64,000 nt of DNA, taken from NCBI RefSeq assembly GCF_000715075.1, contig NC_134082.1, positions 193,677,948 through 193,741,947 on the forward strand. Reading direction: 5' to 3'. The notes under the pieces are model-generated. The model was given only the letters and a program-made list of their open reading frames with translations. It did no database searches and was not told the DNA's origin. A program made the position numbers and the translations under genes. Shown piece after piece: positions 57,656-64,000 of this stretch (its first letter is position 1; each line of letters begins with the position of its first letter). The DNA is from Nicotiana tabacum. Its lineage: Eukaryota; Streptophyta; Magnoliopsida; Solanales; Solanaceae.

Positions 57656-59049
57656 TAAAGTTTTGTTCACGATAGCGATAGTTACCTGTATGTATCCGAG
57701 TTTGCAACAAATCATCAAGATATATAGTAGTATGTCAATGTATCAAGAATACCAGTTAGAGTTAGTTGTTAGTTAGTTAGAAAGCTAATAGAGGGACCTA
57801 AATGTAAAGAAAGGAAGTTTAGGGTCACAATGTTAGAAAGTTGAAAGGGGCACGTGTTTTCTGTTAAATAAACAGTGCCCCTCCAAAAATTAGTTGTACT
57901 CTTTCTTCTTCTTCAACAGAAGCAAAATTGCATTTGTCTTCTTCTCATTTCCTTCTTGTAGATCCTTCATAATTCTTCTCTAAATTCGATTGCATGCTAA
58001 CAATCTAAGATCACTGAGTGTAGATTCAACAATTAACACAATGACCACCTATTCGTCATTGTCACAGTATGTTCCGCTTAATAAATGAACCCATCAAACA
58101 TCAATTGTTGGTTCAGAGCCATCTCTATTACTTTAGTAGTTGAGTCGGAGAATGACTAATTGGTTGGAGGGATTAGACGAATTAATAGCTGCATAACTAA
58201 TACATCGTTTGGATGGACATATAACAAAAATAAACTCCCGCATAACTTTATGCATTGTTTGGATGGCGCTATTAAATACTCATAATACTTATTTGTTTTA
58301 ACTTTTAAGTTACAATTTATTTGGATGGTTGTTGTATATCGTTCCATAATATATCATATAGTATTGTATTGTTTTTGATGTGTACGATATTTGGATAGAT
58401 TGTATTATTTGTCGTCATTTTATGATGTCGTACACCAACAATATGAAGAATAAACTTGCAATATTATAGAGAAAAAGTAAGGTGCGAGGTAAAATTATTA
58501 TATAAAAAGATAGGTTAAATAATAAAATATAATTATTTAATAATAATGAAGGGCAAGAAGAGATAAAAGAATAAGGTAATGACGAGACCACATCAAATCG
58601 GTCGTTCCATAAAGTGACACTTTTCGTCGTTACGTAACGATGGATTTAACGATACAATACAATAAAATTTAAGTAACAATCAAAACAAACATTGTAAAGT
58701 AATAAGACCATATAATATATCAGGTAAAAACAATCCAACACAAGTTGTTAGGTGAGAATTGACATATTATATCATGCGAGATGCAAAATGAAATAAGAAT
58801 ACATATATTAACATAAACATAAAAATTTTAAAGGCAAAATTATCATTAAAATAATTGATTCTTGCATAACAATCCCTTCAATATTATTAGTCATTAAATC
58901 ATCGTATAACATTTTCTTCATTATTAATTATTGAATGATAATTCTGTCTTTATATGCTTGACTAATTCCTTCATCATCAGTATTTTAAACCAAACAACCC
59001 CTAAAGTGCAGTAGAATTGTACAAAGAGAAGGTAGAGGAAGATGGGTAT
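57656..59049. other. Intergenic; possible short LTR and MITE-like repeats
   Basis: 57831-58002 starts TGTTAG and ends CTAACA and could be a short LTR, but no flanking duplication or primer site is seen. From 58190 on, TTTGGATGG-words (58200, 58257, 58320, 58390) suggest overlapping hAT-like MITEs. No gene is seen. Confidence 0.4.
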
Positions 59050-59236
59050 ATAGGAAAATTTTATTTTGTCTACGACTGACACTAGTTGTATGAGACAACT
59101 TTTTTGTCTCAAAGTTTTGTGGACCCAGATTTCTGTGAACCCAAAAATATAAGATTGAGATCCACAAATTTGTGAGATAAAAAGAAGTCTCATACAATTA
59201 GTGTACATTGTATGAGACACAAAATAAAACTTCTCT
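59050..59236. mobile_element. Short foldback MITE, copy 2
   Basis: The ends GAAAATTTTATTTTGTCTACG and, inverted, GAGAAGTTTTATTTTGTGTC pair. The same interior words as at 48430-48596 are present (GTTGTATGAGAC, TTTGTGGAC). Confidence 0.7.
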
Positions 59237-60880
59237 AGTATATACTAGGGGACAGTACGTCGGCAAACAAGAATTGTGGGCTTATTAGTCCCACTAGACT
59301 GTGTCATACTGGGGCTAAACTTGGAACTTTCCATATTTAATTTTGGGACCCAATATTCCCTTTTCCATAAACTAGCTTTAAATTCTATAGTCCCCCAACA
59401 AGAGGACTGATTTTCCTTTCTGAAATGTGACAGCAATAAAAATAAGAACGTTTTATTTCGTTTCATCATTTTGTTTATTTATTATTCCTTTATTTTATTT
59501 TATGTGTTTTAGTTTGTTTGGGCGCAAGAGTTCAAAAAGTAAGAAATTTTTTAATCTTGTAATCCTAAGTTAAAAATATTCTTTAAATCTTATAGTCTTA
59601 AACATATCATATAGAATGTTAAAATTTAAAAGTTACGCCACTAATTACTAAATATAAAAAGTAATATTTTGTCAAATAATCTAAAAAAAATATGGTATAA
59701 ATTAAAACACATCGGTGTACCTTATTTTCTCCCTTGAAGATTTATTAATTAACTAATATTCATGGCCCAGCTAGTTTATGATCTGATGGGGAGAAAAATC
59801 GTTTCCAATGATGAATTTGTCCCCACATAAGCTCACTGATCGAATTAATGGCTGCTTTTCTTTTTCTACAATAAACCTCTCATGAGTCCTAATCAGGTGC
59901 TATATATAAAATTGACATCACTAGATTGATGAGAATTTGCTGATTAGACTTGGTGGTAAACAATAATCATCAAGAACTCTTTTGCTAATCCCATTTCGTT
60001 TTGGGGAAGACGTATAGTATCAATATTACTTCTATTCCAATTCCTCCTAAACAAGACTATCAAAGAGACATCACCCATATTGGCACCAATATTGAAGTAC
60101 TATAACCCCTTGAACTTAGCCAAAATATGTTTGTATTTGACTTGTTTTTTAACCATGCATTGCTTTGCAATTAGTTCATGCACTTGTCCTTCTGATTCTT
60201 GGGTGTACGATATTTGTGGTAATTGAATTGAAACGGATCACATCAGAAAATTATTTCAACCACCAATGAAATGTCAAAACTTTTGGGACCAATTTGTCTT
60301 TCTTTACCAGAAAGTTATATATTTCAACCACCATGGACGGCGAAACGAATTTGCCAATGAATTTCGTCACCAAGTAACGAGTAGTGTTGTCGATGTAAGT
60401 GTATTGGGGAAAAATTGATTTTACATTGAAGGTGACGTGGCATGACACGAGGACTGGTCAAATGGTCAAAATATGATGATCAGTTAAGAGGCACGAGTGA
60501 CAACAAATACGGGGAAAGAAAAGCTAAATAGGCACGAGAGGCAATTCGAATAATACAAGTTTCGTACCTATTTAGGTCATTTAAAGCCAAGAGATCAGAA
60601 GGCATTGAAGACATGGATATGATGACGAAGGAGTCCAAATCCGAACAAAGCTTGAAGGGCCGAACTATGGCCAACTTGGGAGCAAGATGCTATGAATTAC
60701 AATGTATAGAATTGTAGAGAAGAAAATTAGATTCCCCTGATGGTGGTAAAAGTATGTCTATTTATAAGGATAAATCTAAGTAACTATTTTCCTTGAATTA
60801 TGGGTCTATTATGAGCATTTACTCAATTCATCTGTTACTTTTGGAAGACTTGTATCAGCTGTGTAAATGCTGGAATTTCG
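59237..60880. other. No gene seen
   Basis: Sequence around 60430-60790 has an LTR-like look (TCTATTTATAAGGATAAATC at 60756) but no matching partner. I leave it unassigned. Confidence 0.4.
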
Positions 60881-60980
60881 TAACTGATGAGTTGATTCCG
60901 TAATTGATGAGTTAATTCCATAACAGATGAGTTAATTCCGTAACTGATGAGTCAATCTCGTGCCTGTTGAGTTAATCTTG
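60881..60980. repeat. Five tandem copies of a 20-bp unit
   Basis: TAACTGATGAGTTAATTCCG and variants at 60881, 60901, 60921, 60941 and 60961, in perfect register; divergence rises toward the last unit. Confidence 0.96.
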
Positions 60981-61528
60981 TAATTGATTGCCTTGTTCTG
61001 ACCGTTACAATCATTTATTGTACGTTACATAATTGATTTGTAACTGATGGTGTAATGATAGTAAATCCCATATAATTCGGGATTAATTGATTCCTTCTTC
61101 ATTTGTAATTATGAGATATTCTCCCGCGCCTGATCTAGGCTATTTTATGATGATCAGTTCCGAGGCTAACAGACACGGTACGAGTATGTTCGGTCCCGAG
61201 GGTGTTTCACATATCATCTTTATATGTCATTCTTCACTTTTCTCCAAACTTTGCTGACACATATCGCCATTTAATAGTCCCACATGGCGAGTCTATTTTT
61301 CACTAATACAGTTTTGCTTATGAAAAATCTGCTTATTCGACCCAAAATTTTAGGTAACGAGCGGAGTGATCTAAGACACTGTAAACCCCTTTGGCAATCC
61401 TTACACGACTAATAAGAGGAACATGTATTTCTCTAACACATTTTTGAAACTTGTTATCTGATTCTTGAGTTTACACGCGGACTTAATTTTTTTATCTCAT
61501 TTTTTAGAAGATTGAAGAGTGAACTTAT

Positions 61529-62600
61529 AGTTTGTTTGGCTAAAAAGCAGTTTATTTTGAGAATTGCTTTTTCCAAAAATATTTATCGAAAAAGTACTTT
61601 TTAGAGAAAAATAGTTTGTGTTTGATTAATTAATTTGAAAAGGACTTTTGTGCAATAATTTGCGTTTGGTCAAGTTTTTCAAAAAAATGCTTTTAAGTAT
61701 CAAACTCCTAATAAGGATATGAAGATATTTACTTAATAGTTAATATTATATAAGTAGATAAATAAAAAATATTGGTAAGTAAACTATTTTATTTACCAAT
61801 AACAAATATGTACGAGTATAAAACAACAATAACAGGCTTTGGATAGGCCCCAAACAAGAAGATCACTACTACGGCAACCTCCCTACATCCCGCTAGTACA
61901 CTTAAGGGTAGAGATTAAGAGAAACTAACTTCCTTCCTAGCTTTGGCATGTTAATTACCTCCTGAATAATCTGCTTAATGATCTAGCTATGTTTCCCTTT
62001 AAATATTCTAATGCGTCTTTCTTTCCATACATGATAGATGCACCCAGCAAGCACCATTCTATAAAGTTCCGCCTCTGCATTCTTTCTTTTCTTATTATTT
62101 TTTGCCTATAGCAGTTCCTCGTGTCAGTTCAACACTTGTATGTATATACCTTGTCATTGCAGGAGTTTGCTCCATATCTATTTATTATTAATAATAAATA
62201 ATTAAAATATTTATTATTAAAGACAATAATTAATTTTATTTTATTTTATTTAAGCAAAAAGTAAAAATAAAATAGATTTAACTATATCAAAAGTTCATTC
62301 AAAAAATATGAAAGTTCATCTCAAAAGTCATTATATATTATGTAATAGCTTAAACTGAGTAAGGTTATTTTAATATATATATATATATATACAATATTTC
62401 CTTAGGGTATTTATAGTAGAAAAAAATTCACAATTGCTTATGCTTCTAGGGAGAAACTATTTTTTTTGTGCCTCTAAAAAATTATTTCTGCTTTTATCCA
62501 AAAGCAACTTCTCCCCCAAAAAGCTTGGCCAAACATCTCAAATTCTTAAAAATGCACTTTTTATAGAAAAATCAGTAAAGCTTGGCCAAACAGGGTACTA
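61529..62600. mobile_element. MITE-like element with a LINE fragment inside
   Basis: The ends TAGTTTGTTTGGC and, inverted, TAGTACCCTGTTTGGCC, and the interior arms (AAGTACTTTTTAGAGAAA...), resemble the Tourist-like MITE at 33866-34228, but the middle 700 bp is different. A TTA lies on the left side only. The middle holds a LINE-derived coding fragment. Confidence 0.55.
61983..62084 (-). pseudogene. LINE reverse-transcriptase C-terminal fragment
   Basis: Minus-strand codons give AELYRMVLAGCIYHVWKERR followed by IRIFKGK and a TAG. This fits the zinc-binding region at the C-terminus of plant LINE ORF2 (pattern I/VYxxWxERNxRIF). It is only about 33 codons, with no catalytic domain. Confidence 0.65.
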
Positions 62601-62749
62601 ATGTTGCTAGACATCAGGCTTAACAGGCTAAACAGTGAGCCTAGAGTTAGAGAGGTTAGAGTAAGCTCAAGGTACAACGAAGTGAGCCTAAAGTAAACTT
62701 ACTAAGATATGAACAACTCCCTTTTGTATTCAATGTACACCTTAGGTGA

Positions 62750-63360
62750 GAGTCCGGAACCTAAATGTGTTTCCTTTGGACTCAAAATATTTTTTAAAGT
62801 GTAAAAAAAAGTTACATTTTTATGTAAAATGCAGTTATGAACCGCGTTTTACCTTAACGGCTATTATGAACGGCCGTATGAACCTAAATGTGTTTTACGT
62901 AAAACGCTCTAACAGACCGCGTTTTATATAAAGTTGATAAGACTGCTATATAAAACGCGGTCCATTACCGCTCTTTATATAAAACGCGGTAATGAACTGC
63001 GTTTTACATATTTTGTGGGCCCACCAATAATTTTTTTGCGCTTAACTGATATAACAATAATTCAAATATGTAAAACGCCCTTTTAAACCGCGTTTTACTT
63101 CCAAAAATTTGACCCCCCCGGATTGGGCATTGCCTTTATATAAAACGTTGTAATGGACCGCGTTTTATATACTTGTCTTTTCAGCTGCCACTAAATCGCG
63201 GTTTGTTACCACGTTCTATGTAAAATGCAGTTATGAACCGCGTTTTACCTTAACGATCCAGACGGCCATTAAGATAAAACGCAATTCATAACCGCGTTTT
63301 ATATAGAAATGTCACATTTTTTTACACATAAAAACGTGTTTTGAGTCCAAAAGAAATGTC
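62750..63360. mobile_element. Inverted-repeat element rich in CGCG motifs
   Basis: The ends are inverted repeats of about 100 bp: TTTGGACTCAAAA, GTGTAAAAAAA, TTATGAACCGCGTTTTACCT on the left, the same inverted on the right. Flanks are CCTTAGGTGA on both sides (62740-62749 and 63361-63370), a possible 10-bp target duplication, though the first 17 bp on the left have no partner on the right. Between the arms the words AAAACGCGGT and ACCGCGTTTTA recur about ten times in both orientations. No protein is encoded. Confidence 0.65.
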
Positions 63361-63370
63361 CCTTAGGTGA

Positions 63371-64000
63371 ACCAATACGTCAATTCCTAATTTCCTATAC
63401 GAACTAATTTTTTATATGACTTTTGTCATATTTTATATCGTTTGTGGCTCGATGTGTTGGAATTGAGAGAGAAAAAGAAGCCTACTTGCTATTTTTTCTA
63501 GCTATAAGACGCATACTTTAAAAGCATATGGTGCTACTTGTGACATGCATTACCTCACAGTCAGATTCTGATCATAGAAATTTTGTTGCATGCCTATATG
63601 ATTTCCTCGAGGCCTTAGCTTCTTGCAACGTAAGAAAAAAATAGCCATTGAAATTGTTAGAAAGAAAGTAGGTCATGAAAAATGAGATGCTATAAATGTA
63701 AAGAGAGCCCTTTATAGGGGATATGGTAAACTTAATAAATAATGCTTCAGTATCAGTACTAATGCCTTTTTTCATCAAAGCAGTGCACATGGAAGCCCTT
63801 AATTTCTCAGCCTGCAACTAATTCCCTAGCACAAGTTGCAGACGTGGATTTCTAACTGATCATGTGATTTGTAATTCTCCAAATGATGCCACGTGGATTT
63901 TTATCAATGCCGACATATATTCAGAATTGATGCTTCTGCTGTTAGCTCAAAATACACTATTGAATTTTTTTTCTTTTTTCTTTTTAGTTTCCCCCCTCAA
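63371..64000. other. No gene seen
   Basis: AT-rich sequence with short frames only. Confidence 0.5.

Noticed and set aside
57831..58002. Short solo LTR (TGTTAG...CTAACA)
   Set aside because: Flanks CACAA and ATCTA do not match and there is no partner or primer site.

Overview
The window is plant nuclear DNA, most likely from a Solanaceae genome and plausibly Nicotiana. The basis is the AT-rich intergenic sequence, a spliced plant gene with GT-AG introns, and Ty3/gypsy chromovirus, Athila-like and Ty1/copia retrotransposons with plant tRNA primer sites. Mutator-like elements (MULEs), Helitrons and many MITEs are also present. The genus is inferred, not demonstrated. I see no bacterial-type operon, CRISPR array, rRNA or tRNA gene.

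Region 1 (1-13.8 kb) is a nest of retrotransposons on the minus strand. A full-length chromovirus-type Ty3/gypsy element (170-11247) has long LTRs that each carry a 39-bp minisatellite. It sits inside an older LTR (1-169 plus 11248-11313). That older LTR in turn interrupts the gag of an Athila-like element (11314-12000), whose tRNA-Asp primer site and LTR follow to about 13.6 kb.

Region 2 (13.8-20.5 kb) holds two decayed DUF4283-type genes on the minus strand. One is split by a 2.8-kb solo LTR (15024-17832, flanked by TTTTT). The other lies inside a 1.5-kb Mutator-like element (18955-20462) with ~131-bp terminal inverted repeats and a perfect 9-bp target duplication, TTTAAAAAA. It looks like a Pack-MULE.

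Region 3 (20.5-25.4 kb) contains the one credible intact host gene. It is a five-coding-exon plus-strand gene of 195 codons encoding a small Ser/Arg-rich protein with one C-terminal membrane segment. Its 2.2-kb third intron is filled with a Stowaway-like MITE and local duplications.

Region 4 (25.5-33.4 kb) holds degenerate repeats, a second MULE (27285-28374, 9-bp duplication TTGTTTTTA) and a complete but broken plus-strand Ty1/copia element (28425-33413). The LTRs of that element carry a repeated 18-bp palindrome, three copies in one and four in the other.

Region 5 (33.4-49 kb) is gene-poor. It has a TTA-flanked MITE, two Helitron-like elements with 3' hairpins and CTAG ends, a solo LTR with AATAG target duplications, a near-perfect 130-bp foldback, tandem repeats and a 42-bp array of 24-bp palindromes.

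Region 6 (49-57.7 kb) has two minus-strand copies of one Ty1/copia family. Their LTRs abut with a single base between them, and the second copy ends in an inverted RNase H fragment.

Region 7 (57.7-64 kb) contains more MITEs, a 5 x 20-bp tandem repeat, a MITE-like element holding a LINE fragment, and a ~600-bp inverted-repeat element packed with CGCG motifs.

Apart from the spliced gene, every protein-coding signal belongs to a mobile element and is interrupted. In the gypsy gag the stops are seven TAG and one TGA with no TAA, as expected if methylated cytosines had decayed in a silenced element.
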